A stretch of 64,000 nt of DNA, from NCBI RefSeq assembly GCF_041228405.1, contig NZ_CP133888.1:2542001-2606000 (forward strand). The letters run 5' to 3'. The position numbers were made by a program, and so were the translations under genes. The DNA is from Salinilacustrithrix flava (GTDB lineage: Bacteria > Actinomycetota > Acidimicrobiia > Acidimicrobiales > Salinilacustritrichaceae). Shown here piece after piece: positions 53,035-61,541 of the stretch (positions are counted from its first letter, which is position 1; every line of letters begins with the position of its first letter). Under the pieces are notes generated by a model. The model saw nothing but the letters and a program-made list of their open reading frames with translations. It did no database searches and was not told where the DNA came from.

Positions 53035-53892
53035 ATGGTGGATCTCACGACAACAGGCTGTGGCGTCTCGGTGTGCATTCCGGTACGGAATGGAGCGGAG
53101 ACCCTCGCCGCGCAATTGGAAGCCTTGGCCAGCCAGGTTGGTGCTTCGACAGTCGAAGTGGTTGTTGCCGACAACGGCAGCACCGACGATACAAGAAGAG
53201 TTGCGTGCTCTTTCGCTGAGAGGCTCGATCTTCGAGTGATCGATGCGGGAAAGGAGCCGGGAATCAACGTGGCTCGAAACGCTGCGGTGCGGGCGGCTTC
53301 GCATGAGAGAATCCTCTTCTGCGATGCAGACGACGTCGTCCAAGGCGACTGGATTTCTCAGATGGCCCGGGCGCTCGATAGGGCCCCGCTCGTCGGAGGA
53401 ACGTGTGTGGAGACGATACTCGGTGTTGCAGGCCGAGAACTCGGTGTTGCTACGCGGTTTTCCTTTCTGCCGGCACCGCTTGGCGCCTGCTGCGGACTGT
53501 CGAGGGAATGCTTCGACGCGATTGGAGGATTTGACGAGAGCTACCGCGGTGGCGCGGATGAGTTCGACTTCTTCTTCCGCGCGCAGATTGCTGGTTATGA
53601 GTTGATCGAGTCCCCGGCGAGGGTGACGTATATCCAAGCGGTACGGGGGGCGCGAAGCGAGATCAGGCGCTCATTCCATCGCGCTCTCCAAGAGGTTCAT
53701 CTCTACCGCGATTTCAAGGAGGCGGGAATGCCTCGCAGCTCGCCGGGGGCAGCTTTGAAAGGATGGGCGCTGCTCGGGTTGTCGATCCCTCGCCTGTTGA
53801 GCCGTCAGAGCCGTGTGGAGTGGGCTCGACTCCTGGGTAGGCGCGTCGGCCGCGTAGTGGGTTCGCTCCGTTGGCGGAAACTCTACCTGTAG
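53035..53892 (+). CDS. Family 2 glycosyltransferase
   Basis: The product is 285 residues from ATG 53035, preceded by AAGGGACGGG. Motifs are SVCIPVRNGAETLAAQLEAL, VVVADNGSTDDT, LFCDADDVVQGDW and GGFDESYRGGADEFDFFFR, a complete GT2 fold. It has an amphipathic basic C-terminus. The frame is open upstream but that part overlaps the divergent GT2 gene. It overlaps the next gene by 22 bases. The substrate is unknown. Confidence 0.88.
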   Translation: MVDLTTTGCGVSVCIPVRNGAETLAAQLEALASQVGASTVEVVVADNGSTDDTRRVACSFAERLDLRVIDAGKEPGINVARNAAVRAASHERILFCDADDVVQGDWISQMARALDRAPLVGGTCVETILGVAGRELGVATRFSFLPAPLGACCGLSRECFDAIGGFDESYRGGADEFDFFFRAQIAGYELIESPARVTYIQAVRGARSEIRRSFHRALQEVHLYRDFKEAGMPRSSPGAALKGWALLGLSIPRLLSRQSRVEWARLLGRRVGRVVGSLRWRKLYL

Positions 53893-55280
53893 CACGGTGG
53901 ATCCAAGACGGTGAGCGGGTGTGGATCGTGCAGAACGTGAGAAGAAGATCCTTCAACTATTTTCGAAGTCGAGCGGCGTGGCTTCGTGCTCTGCTATTGC
54001 AGGCGCTGCCCCGTGACGCTCGTGGAGTGCTTCGGTATGGGCTCGATGCTCCACGATGGTGTGAAAGGATCTGGGTCGATCCTTCGCAAGTGACAGAATG
54101 CCGCTACGGGAAAGGTCAAGAGGACTCCGGGGCGGTTGTCGGCGGCGAGTATTGGGACCTCCCGGCATTCGCCCTTCAAGAGATCCCGAAAATCAAGGCT
54201 TGTACTGAGCGTTGGCGCGACGGGGTTCCTTGGGAAGCGACGAACATCTTTGATGTCTTGCTGGCAGAGTTGGAGGCGGGCGGCGTGGCAGATGGCTGTA
54301 GGGACATGGATCAGATCATCGCCCGATATCGACGCCTCGACCGCCAATGCGAGCTTGTCAAGGCGGAGGGGCGATTTAGGTGTCGTACGGAGGTGTGGGA
54401 CGGTGCGTTTCGAGAACGTGGTGGAGTTCGCATTCACATCGGCCCCAACCTGGAACCTGTCTTCGGTGGGTCGGGACACCATCGACTAGCGATGGCGCAA
54501 GTGCTCGGTCTCGAAGTGATTCCGGCGGAGCTGGGCGTCGTGCACCCTCAAGCCCTCAAGAACTGGAGACCTCGATACATGGCCGACCGGCCGCGTACCC
54601 GGGCCGCACTTCGGGGGCGGCTTCGCCTGAGCGCAAACCGAGGCGGGCAGGCCGGGTCTTGGCCTCTGCGGATCGGGGCTGGCTGGGCCCGGACAGCTCA
54701 GATCTTCCGACTCGCGTTCCGCAAACTGATCTTCCGACAGATCATGCTCGACCGGTACGAGACACGGGCATCTGAGAGCGCGTTCCCCGCGGAAGCTGAT
54801 GGACTGGATATTCGGGTGCTCTGCAAGCCGGCGTATCGGATTGTGGACGGCATGAACCCGCATGCGCATGACGACGATCTCCGCCACTTCGATCGGCAAC
54901 AGTCTTCATGTGTCGTGGCACTGGATGGGGACCGGATTGCGGCGAGTACCTGGATGACACAAGGCGAAGTGTTCGTAGCCGAACTCCACCGGACGGTCTC
55001 TGTTCCACCCACGGAGCATTTCTCTTGTAGGAGCTTCGTTGACCCGGCCTACCGCGGACGATCGCTGCTGAGTCGCATGATCTCGGTCTACGCGGAGACG
55101 TTGCCGGGCAGCGATGTGCTCTGGGGTCTCGTCTACCCGTGGAACGCTGCCTCGATCCGTTCACTGGAGCGGATCGGCTGGCGGTGCACCGGCGAGTACC
55201 GGACGCGGTTTGTGCTTGGTCGCAAGTTTTCGAGCGAACGGCACTTCTCGCCGCGCCCGCCAACGTCTGACCTGAAGTGA
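53871..55280 (+). CDS. ParB-like domain-GNAT acetyltransferase fusion
   Basis: The protein is about 469 residues from TTG 53871; a GTG a few codons later is also possible. The middle has a ParB/Srx-like segment (VFGGSGHHRLAMAQVLGLEVIPAELGVVHP), a pattern normally used for nucleotide binding. The C-terminal third is a GNAT domain with the acetyl-CoA loop FVDPAYRGRSLLSRMI and YPWNAASIRSLERIGWRC. The combination is uncommon. In this glycan locus it could acylate an amino sugar, with the ParB-like part as a regulatory or kinase-like domain. Its stop overlaps the ATP-grasp gene. Confidence 0.6.
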   Translation: MAETLPVARWIQDGERVWIVQNVRRRSFNYFRSRAAWLRALLLQALPRDARGVLRYGLDAPRWCERIWVDPSQVTECRYGKGQEDSGAVVGGEYWDLPAFALQEIPKIKACTERWRDGVPWEATNIFDVLLAELEAGGVADGCRDMDQIIARYRRLDRQCELVKAEGRFRCRTEVWDGAFRERGGVRIHIGPNLEPVFGGSGHHRLAMAQVLGLEVIPAELGVVHPQALKNWRPRYMADRPRTRAALRGRLRLSANRGGQAGSWPLRIGAGWARTAQIFRLAFRKLIFRQIMLDRYETRASESAFPAEADGLDIRVLCKPAYRIVDGMNPHAHDDDLRHFDRQQSSCVVALDGDRIAASTWMTQGEVFVAELHRTVSVPPTEHFSCRSFVDPAYRGRSLLSRMISVYAETLPGSDVLWGLVYPWNAASIRSLERIGWRCTGEYRTRFVLGRKFSSERHFSPRPPTSDLK

Positions 55281-56512
55281 AAGCGCACGGGGGCGCTCCA
55301 GCCTGCCTGATCGTCACAGAGGAGGTGTGGGGCAGCGCCCTGCACGCAGCGCGGTCGGCCTCATCCAGCGGAGCGACTGTCTTGGTGGCCACCCTCGGTT
55401 CCGGGCGAATGATCTTCGGTAGAAGCCGACTCGTTTCTGACACGCGGGACTTCGAGGTGGATCAGCTTGATGATCTCTGTGAGGGCCTAGCCACCTGGGC
55501 CGCGCAGCGGTTGGAGCTCGCCGATCGCATCGTGGTGCTCCCGCTCAGCGATCGACTCGTGCAGGTGATCAGTGCTGGTCGCCGACACTTCGATGAGAGA
55601 TTTGAGCTCGCCGTGCCGGAGGACGCTGTATTGCGTGGCTTGATCGACAAGATCCCGCAGCTTCGAGCGGCGGAGCGCGCAGGCGTCAACGTCCCAGCCT
55701 GGACGGCTGTTGAAGATCAACGGGACCTCAGGAACGTGCGGTCGCTGCGCCTTCCCGTCATCGTTCGACCGACGTCTTGGGAGACGAAAGGCCGAACCGA
55801 CTTCAAGGTGCGCATCTGCCGTACGGCCGAAGCGTTGCAGGAGCTCTGTCGCGAATCGTTGGCTGGTGGCGCAAGGCTGCTCATCCAAGAGGTCGTGGGG
55901 GACAGATCAGACGAGGATGTTGAGTTCGGCATCGTGTGGCGGAGTGCGGATGGGACGCAAACCGCGGTTGTCACCGGCCGGAAACGTCGGCAATCTCACC
56001 CTGACGGCGGGGTCATGGTGTGGGGAGAGGCGGTGAAGCTTCCTGACATCGACGCCAGCGCTCGCCGCTTCCTCGATGAGACGGGCTTCACTGGCCTCGG
56101 CGGGATCGAGTTCATTCGCGATCGCGATCGTCTCTGGTTCGTCGAGTTCAACCCGCGCCTCGAGGCCATCCATTTCCTCGCCACTCGGGCTGGCGTCGAC
56201 ACTGTTCGCATGGCGATCGAAGAGCGGGGCCGAGGACTCGTCCCAGCGGTGGAGCCCACCCAGCAGGATGCTGCAGCATGGATCGGGACCGCCTGGCTCG
56301 CTCGCCTCCAAGCCGATCCACGAAGCGTCCCGCGCCTGGTGCGTGATCGCGTCGCGTTCGCTCGCTCACCCCGCCGCGTGCGTGCGGTCTGGGCCTGGGA
56401 CGATCCGGTACCGGGACTCATGGTCACTGGCCGGATCCTCCGCTCATCTGCTCGCGTCTTGAGCGAGAAGTTGGGGCGTGTGGTGTCACGCGCTGAGCGG
56501 CGAGCCCGGTGA
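55277..56512 (+). CDS. ATP-grasp ligase (carbamoyl-phosphate synthase-like)
   Basis: The 411-residue protein starts at a GTG overlapping the previous stop. Features are an N-terminal Rossmann-like region, the ATP-grasp entry DKIPQLRAAERAGVNVPAW, the lysine strand LPVIVRPTSWETKGRTDFK, and the metal-binding GLGGIEFIRDRDRLWFVEFNPR. It belongs with carboxylate-amine ligases that attach amino acids or similar groups. Linked to a GNAT protein and glycosyltransferases, it may decorate an amino sugar. Its stop overlaps the next GTG. Confidence 0.82.
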   Translation: MKAHGGAPACLIVTEEVWGSALHAARSASSSGATVLVATLGSGRMIFGRSRLVSDTRDFEVDQLDDLCEGLATWAAQRLELADRIVVLPLSDRLVQVISAGRRHFDERFELAVPEDAVLRGLIDKIPQLRAAERAGVNVPAWTAVEDQRDLRNVRSLRLPVIVRPTSWETKGRTDFKVRICRTAEALQELCRESLAGGARLLIQEVVGDRSDEDVEFGIVWRSADGTQTAVVTGRKRRQSHPDGGVMVWGEAVKLPDIDASARRFLDETGFTGLGGIEFIRDRDRLWFVEFNPRLEAIHFLATRAGVDTVRMAIEERGRGLVPAVEPTQQDAAAWIGTAWLARLQADPRSVPRLVRDRVAFARSPRRVRAVWAWDDPVPGLMVTGRILRSSARVLSEKLGRVVSRAERRAR

Positions 56513-58581
56513 AGGTCCTCCACGTGATCGACGCACTCGGTCTCGGCGGTGGAGCCGAGCACTCGATGGCGTCCGCACTCCCGCTGCTACGTGTGCACCA
56601 CGTCGACTCGGTGGTGCGCTGCATCCACCCGCGCGAGGGCGGACTCCAGGCGGAGCTGGTCTCGCAGGGCTTCGACGTGCAGGTGCTTCCGGGTCGCTCC
56701 TGGCTGGCTCGGGCCCGAGCACTTCGCCGAGAGGTCCGGCGGCTCTCGCCCGACGTCGTCCACGCCACTCTGCTCCACTCGTGCCTCCTCGCCCGCTTGT
56801 CACTCGTCGGGACGGGTGTGGCCCGCGTCGACAGCCTGGTCAACACGTCCTACGACCCGGTGCGGCGTGAGGTCCTCGGCATCCCGGCATGGAAGCTCCA
56901 GGTCTTCAAGATGCTGGACGGGATCACCGCCCGTCACCTTGGCGGGCACTTCCACGCCATCACAGAAACCGTCCGGGCCGAGGCGATCGACGTGCTGGGC
57001 ATCCCCAGCGAGCGTGTCACCGTGATCGGTCGCGGCAGATCCGGCACGCTCCTCGGCTCTCGGACGCCGGAACGGCGACACGAGGTGCGCTCGGCTCTCG
57101 GGCTCGCGCCGGACGCCGCCGTCGTGGTCGCCGTCGGCCGGCAGGATGCGCAGAAGGCGCACGACCTGTTGATACGTGCCTTCGATCGCGTCGTGCGGGA
57201 CCATCCCGACGCCCACCTCCTCGTGGCCGGGCGTCCCGGCGACGCCACGGACAAGCTGAACGCCGCCCTGCGGAAATCTTCCAGCCGAGCGCAGGTGCAC
57301 CTCCTCGGCCACCGTTCCGATGTTCCGGACCTCTTCGCCGCTGCGGACGTGTTCGCCTTCCCCTCGCTCTACGAAGGGCTGGGTTGCTCCCTCATCGAGG
57401 CGATGGCCCTCGCCACCCCGATCGTGGGCTCCGACGCCCCCGCCATCGCCGAAGTCCTCGGCCACGGTCGATACGGAACGGTCGTGCCACGACACGACGA
57501 GGCGGCGCTCGCCGAGGCGATCTCGGCACTGCTCGATGACGCACCGAGGCGTGAGGCGATGGGTGAACGGGCCCGACAGCGGTTCCTCGAGCGCTACGAA
57601 CTCGACCAGGTGGTCGAGGCGACTGCGGACCTGTATCGCAAGGTTGCAGCCGATGGTGGTGGTCCCACAACTCATCCGGCGCAGCGCCTGCTCGGTTCCG
57701 AGGCTGCACTCCGGATCGGACGCCGGCTGCACCGGGATGACCTTACGGTGCTCGCCTACCACCAGGTGGATGACGCGTCGGCCTTCGCAACCCAGATGGA
57801 TCTGCTGGTCGACCGATGCAACCCGGTGGCCGCGGCGCAGGTCGCCGATGCCGTCTACAGGCGAGCGGAGCTCCCGCCCAACCCGGTTCTCGTCACCTTC
57901 GATGATGGTCACGAGACGATCGCCACGACCGCGGCGGAGATCCTGCGAGTCCGCAACGTCCCTGCGGTGGCCTTCGTGGTCGCTGGGCTCATCGACTCCG
58001 AGGAGCCGTACTGGTGGGACGTCGCGAAGGCGGGGGCGTTCCTCGGGGTCGACTTCGACGGTGTCCGGTTGACCGATCCCGCAGCGGTGACTCGGGCGTT
58101 GAAGGCCACCCCCGATGAACTGCGACGAAGCGAGGTGTCGCGACTCGTGCAGGAGCTGGTGGCGCTGGACCAGCCGGTGCCAGGCAGCCACCTGTCCGGA
58201 CAGCAGCTGCTGGACCTGCCGGCGATGGGGATCGACATCGGACACCACTCGCTCACCCACCCCTGTCTCGATCACTGTGACGACGAGACGGTCGTGGAGG
58301 AGATGGCGGGGGCCCACGGCGTGCTCCGTGGGCTCTTGGGTCACACACCCCGATGGTTCGCGTACCCGAACGGCAACCACGACCCGCGGGTCGAAGATTG
58401 GCTGGAAGACCACGGGTACGAGCTTGGGTTCCTCTTCGACCACAGGATCAACCGTCTGCCGGTGAGCAACCCGCTTCGCATCTCTCGCGTGCGGGTTGAC
58501 GCATCGGCGGATGCCTCAACCTTCGGAGCCATGCTCTCGGGCGCGCACCCCGCCGTGCACCGACTGCGAGGACGATCGTGA
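56509..58581 (+). CDS. GT4 glycosyltransferase-polysaccharide deacetylase fusion
   Basis: The 690-residue protein has two enzymes in one chain. Residues 1-370 are a GT-B glycosyltransferase of family 4 (VIDALGLGGGAEHSM, VVAVGRQDAQKAHDLLIRAF, PSLYEGLGCSLIEAMALATP). Residues 400-690 are a NodB-type deacetylase (FDDGHE near residue 464, GHHSLTHPCLDH near 578, WFAYPNGNHD). The chain could transfer an N-acetylated sugar and then deacetylate it, or the two parts could act separately. There is no signal peptide, so the deacetylase is cytoplasmic, unlike most family members. Confidence 0.88.
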   Translation: MKVLHVIDALGLGGGAEHSMASALPLLRVHHVDSVVRCIHPREGGLQAELVSQGFDVQVLPGRSWLARARALRREVRRLSPDVVHATLLHSCLLARLSLVGTGVARVDSLVNTSYDPVRREVLGIPAWKLQVFKMLDGITARHLGGHFHAITETVRAEAIDVLGIPSERVTVIGRGRSGTLLGSRTPERRHEVRSALGLAPDAAVVVAVGRQDAQKAHDLLIRAFDRVVRDHPDAHLLVAGRPGDATDKLNAALRKSSSRAQVHLLGHRSDVPDLFAAADVFAFPSLYEGLGCSLIEAMALATPIVGSDAPAIAEVLGHGRYGTVVPRHDEAALAEAISALLDDAPRREAMGERARQRFLERYELDQVVEATADLYRKVAADGGGPTTHPAQRLLGSEAALRIGRRLHRDDLTVLAYHQVDDASAFATQMDLLVDRCNPVAAAQVADAVYRRAELPPNPVLVTFDDGHETIATTAAEILRVRNVPAVAFVVAGLIDSEEPYWWDVAKAGAFLGVDFDGVRLTDPAAVTRALKATPDELRRSEVSRLVQELVALDQPVPGSHLSGQQLLDLPAMGIDIGHHSLTHPCLDHCDDETVVEEMAGAHGVLRGLLGHTPRWFAYPNGNHDPRVEDWLEDHGYELGFLFDHRINRLPVSNPLRISRVRVDASADASTFGAMLSGAHPAVHRLRGRS

Positions 58582-60401
58582 GCGACGAAGCAAAGGACAG
58601 GTTCGCCGACCAACGGATGCCCCGCCGCGGATTCGGCTTCGGGCAGATCGGCGAGCTCGTCGGGCATGTCCGTTGGCTGCTCGGTGAGCGTCAGCGGTGG
58701 GTGCTCGCCCTGCCGTTGCTCAGTGTGGTGGCCGCTGCAGCGGAAGTGCTGCTGCTGGTGGCAATCGTGCGGTCGCTGCTGCTGCTCGTCGACGAAAGCT
58801 CGACTGCCCAGATCTCGCTCGGCCCGATTGACGGGAACCTCTCCTCCAACCAGCTGCTCGGTCTTGCCGCCGCTGGCGCCCTCGTGTCCATGACCGTGCG
58901 CCTGCTGGACAGCGTCGTCGTCGGGCGGCTGAGCGCACGGGCTGCGGCCTATGCGCGAACCCGTCTGATCGATTCGTACTTCGCCGCCGACTGGCGCGAG
59001 ATGTTGAGGTTTCGGGCCGGGCACCTGCAGCAGCTCCTCGGCACCAACGTCCAGTCCGCCTCGGGCTCCGTGCCGCTGCTCGGCACCATGCTGTCGGCCC
59101 TGATCAACCTGCTGGTGTACGGGACCTTCGTCGCTGTGTCCTCGCCGCTGGTGGGGGCGGTGTTCGTTGCGCTCGGCGCGACGATCGTCTCGCTCTTCTC
59201 GGTGCTGCGTCGACGGACCAAGGTGATCTCCCGGCGCTCGCAAGAGTCGGTCCGTGAGGTGCAGCTCCTCTCCACCTCTCTCTCGTCACTCAACCGAGAG
59301 CTACAGCTCTTCGACGTGCAGGATGCGGCTCGGCGGGAGCTGGAGTCCGCGAACGGCCGCGCTCGCGCTTCGCTCGCCCGGTTGCGGACGATCCAACGGG
59401 CGATACCCAGCCTGTTCCAGCAGAGCATCTTGCTCGGGGTGGTCGGGGTGATCGTCATCGCACGGGAGCTGGAGATCGATGCAACCAGCTTCGGTACCGC
59501 AGCGATCCTCGCCGTGCGCTCGCTCTCCTACCTCCAGCAGCTGAACAGCAGCACGCAGGCCTACGTGGAGTCCGGGCCCTACCTCGCCGAGATCCGTGAC
59601 GCAGTCGACCTGCACGAGACGGTCGTGCGTCGGCGTGGCACCCGACAGCTCGAGTCGGTGGACCAGCTCGAGCTGGACGGCGTCGGCTTCGCCTACGACG
59701 ACGCCCAGGTGCTGTCGGACGTCACCGTCCGGCTCCAGCCCGGTGACTGGCTTGGCGTCGTCGGCCCATCCGGCGGTGGGAAGACGACCATGGCGACCCT
59801 GCTCGCCGGACTGCTCGAGCCGAGCGTCGGGCAGTACAGCGTGAACGGCGTCGACGCTCGTGAGTTCACCGCGGCATCGTGGGCATCCACGTTCTCCCTG
59901 CTCTCCCAGGAACCCGTGCTCATCCGCGGGTCGCTGGCCGACAACATCCGATTCTTCCGAGCCGGCAGCCAGGCGGATGTCGAGCGCGCCGCCGAGCGTG
60001 CTGCCATCGCCGCCGACATTCGAGCCCTCCCTGATGGGTGGGGGACCCAGGTCGGCGATGGGCAAGCGAGCCTCTCAGGTGGTCAGCGCCAGCGGGTGGC
60101 CCTTGCACGCGCGCTGTACGGCGAGCCTCGGGTGTTGATCCTCGACGAGCCGACGAGTGCGCTCGACGCCGTCAACGAGCGACTCATCGAGGAGTCCCTC
60201 TTCGCGCTCGGCCCGGATGCGATCGTGATCGTCGTGTCGCACCGTCCGTCGTTGCTCGGGCACTGCAACCGCTTCCTGGTGGTCGAGGACGGTCGGGTGG
60301 TGGCCGACGGCAGTCGCGACGACGTGGATGTCGAGCGACACGTCGGTGTGATCCCCACGCAGGCAGGCTTCGTGACCGACCAGGACTCCGGGGGTCGTTG
60401 A
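58578..60401 (+). CDS. ABC exporter (MsbA/PglK-like half transporter)
   Basis: The 607-residue half transporter has six membrane helices followed by a nucleotide-binding domain. Walker A is GPSGGGKTTMATLL near residue 396, the Q-loop is LLSQEPVLI, the signature is SLSGGQRQRVALARAL, Walker B is VLILDEPTSALDA and the H-loop is VVSHRPSLL. In glycan loci such proteins flip lipid-linked saccharides. It is coupled to the preceding gene by GTGA and followed after 6 bases by a glycosyltransferase. Confidence 0.92.
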   Translation: MSDEAKDRFADQRMPRRGFGFGQIGELVGHVRWLLGERQRWVLALPLLSVVAAAAEVLLLVAIVRSLLLLVDESSTAQISLGPIDGNLSSNQLLGLAAAGALVSMTVRLLDSVVVGRLSARAAAYARTRLIDSYFAADWREMLRFRAGHLQQLLGTNVQSASGSVPLLGTMLSALINLLVYGTFVAVSSPLVGAVFVALGATIVSLFSVLRRRTKVISRRSQESVREVQLLSTSLSSLNRELQLFDVQDAARRELESANGRARASLARLRTIQRAIPSLFQQSILLGVVGVIVIARELEIDATSFGTAAILAVRSLSYLQQLNSSTQAYVESGPYLAEIRDAVDLHETVVRRRGTRQLESVDQLELDGVGFAYDDAQVLSDVTVRLQPGDWLGVVGPSGGGKTTMATLLAGLLEPSVGQYSVNGVDAREFTAASWASTFSLLSQEPVLIRGSLADNIRFFRAGSQADVERAAERAAIAADIRALPDGWGTQVGDGQASLSGGQRQRVALARALYGEPRVLILDEPTSALDAVNERLIEESLFALGPDAIVIVVSHRPSLLGHCNRFLVVEDGRVVADGSRDDVDVERHVGVIPTQAGFVTDQDSGGR

Positions 60402-60407
60402 CGGGCC

Positions 60408-61541
60408 ATGGCACTTGACGGTGACGGTGCAGGGAAGCCGATCCGAGTCCTGTGGCTCTCGAAGGGACTCGGTCCCGGCGGCGCAGAACGCCTCCTGCTG
60501 TCGTTCGCCCGAGCCGGAGACCAGCGCCGATTCGCCTTCCACGCCGCGCACCTGCTGCCGGGGAAGAGTCAACTGGCGGAGCCGCTTCGTGCGGCCGGCA
60601 TCGACGTCACATGCCTGGATGGACCTCAGATCGCGGACCTCCGGTGGCTGGGTCGGTTCCGTTCCCTCCTGCTGCGTGAGCGCATCGACGTCGTGCACGT
60701 CCACTCGCCGCTCGTGGCCGCATTCGTCCGACCGGTGGTGATGACCGTGCGACCTCGGCCAGCCCTCGTCAGCACCGCACACAACATGTGGCCGTCCTTC
60801 CATGTCGCCACTCGGGCACTCGACCGCTTGACGGCGTCGTTGGACGATCACCTCTTCTCGGTGTCAGAGCCGGTGCACGACAGCCTCCCTGGCCGGCTCC
60901 GAGTCCGGAGTGAGGTACTCGTCCATGGGGTCGACGTCAACGAGATCGAGCAGCGGCGGAAGGAGCGCGACCACGGCAGAGCGGCCCTCGGCGTCGAGGG
61001 CAAGCGGGTGGTTCTCGCGGTGGCGAACCTTCGTGCGGACAAGGACTACCCGAACCTGTTCGATGCGGCCGAGCGGGTGCTGGGTGACCACGACGACGTG
61101 GTGTTCCTCGCCATCGGGCAGGGACAGATGGAGGCCGAGCTGCGGACCGATCTCGCCCGGCGGGGTCTCGGTGATCGGTTCCGCATGCTCGGCTACCAGG
61201 AGGATCCCATCCGGCACCTCGTCGCTGCTGACGTGTTCACGCTGGCCAGCCGCCACGAGGGACTGCCGATCTCGCTGTTGGAGGCGCTCGCCGCAGGACT
61301 GCCCGCTGCGGTGACCGCCGTCGGGGGCGTCCCTGACGTCATCACCGATGGCGTCGAGGGACGCCTCGTCCCGTCACAAGATCCGACCGCCCTCGCCGAG
61401 GCCATCAGCGAGCTTCTCGAGCCGGAGACCTGCGCACGGATGTCTGCGGCCGCCAGCGAGAGGGCTCGTGACTTCGGCATCGTCCGGGCGGTCGAGCGGC
61501 AGCAGGCGGTCTACGAACAGCTCGCAGCCAGGCGTGGCTGA
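60408..61541 (+). CDS. Family 4 glycosyltransferase
   Basis: The 377-residue GT-B enzyme has the N-terminal LSKGLGPGGAERLLLS, the donor-binding core VVLAVANLRADKDYPNLFDA, and ASRHEGLPISLLEALAAG, the conserved E-x7-E block. It is cytoplasmic and retaining by family. Its TGA overlaps the ATG of the asparagine-synthase gene (TGATG), so five genes from 55277 onward form one tightly coupled operon. Confidence 0.9.
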   Translation: MALDGDGAGKPIRVLWLSKGLGPGGAERLLLSFARAGDQRRFAFHAAHLLPGKSQLAEPLRAAGIDVTCLDGPQIADLRWLGRFRSLLLRERIDVVHVHSPLVAAFVRPVVMTVRPRPALVSTAHNMWPSFHVATRALDRLTASLDDHLFSVSEPVHDSLPGRLRVRSEVLVHGVDVNEIEQRRKERDHGRAALGVEGKRVVLAVANLRADKDYPNLFDAAERVLGDHDDVVFLAIGQGQMEAELRTDLARRGLGDRFRMLGYQEDPIRHLVAADVFTLASRHEGLPISLLEALAAGLPAAVTAVGGVPDVITDGVEGRLVPSQDPTALAEAISELLEPETCARMSAAASERARDFGIVRAVERQQAVYEQLAARRG

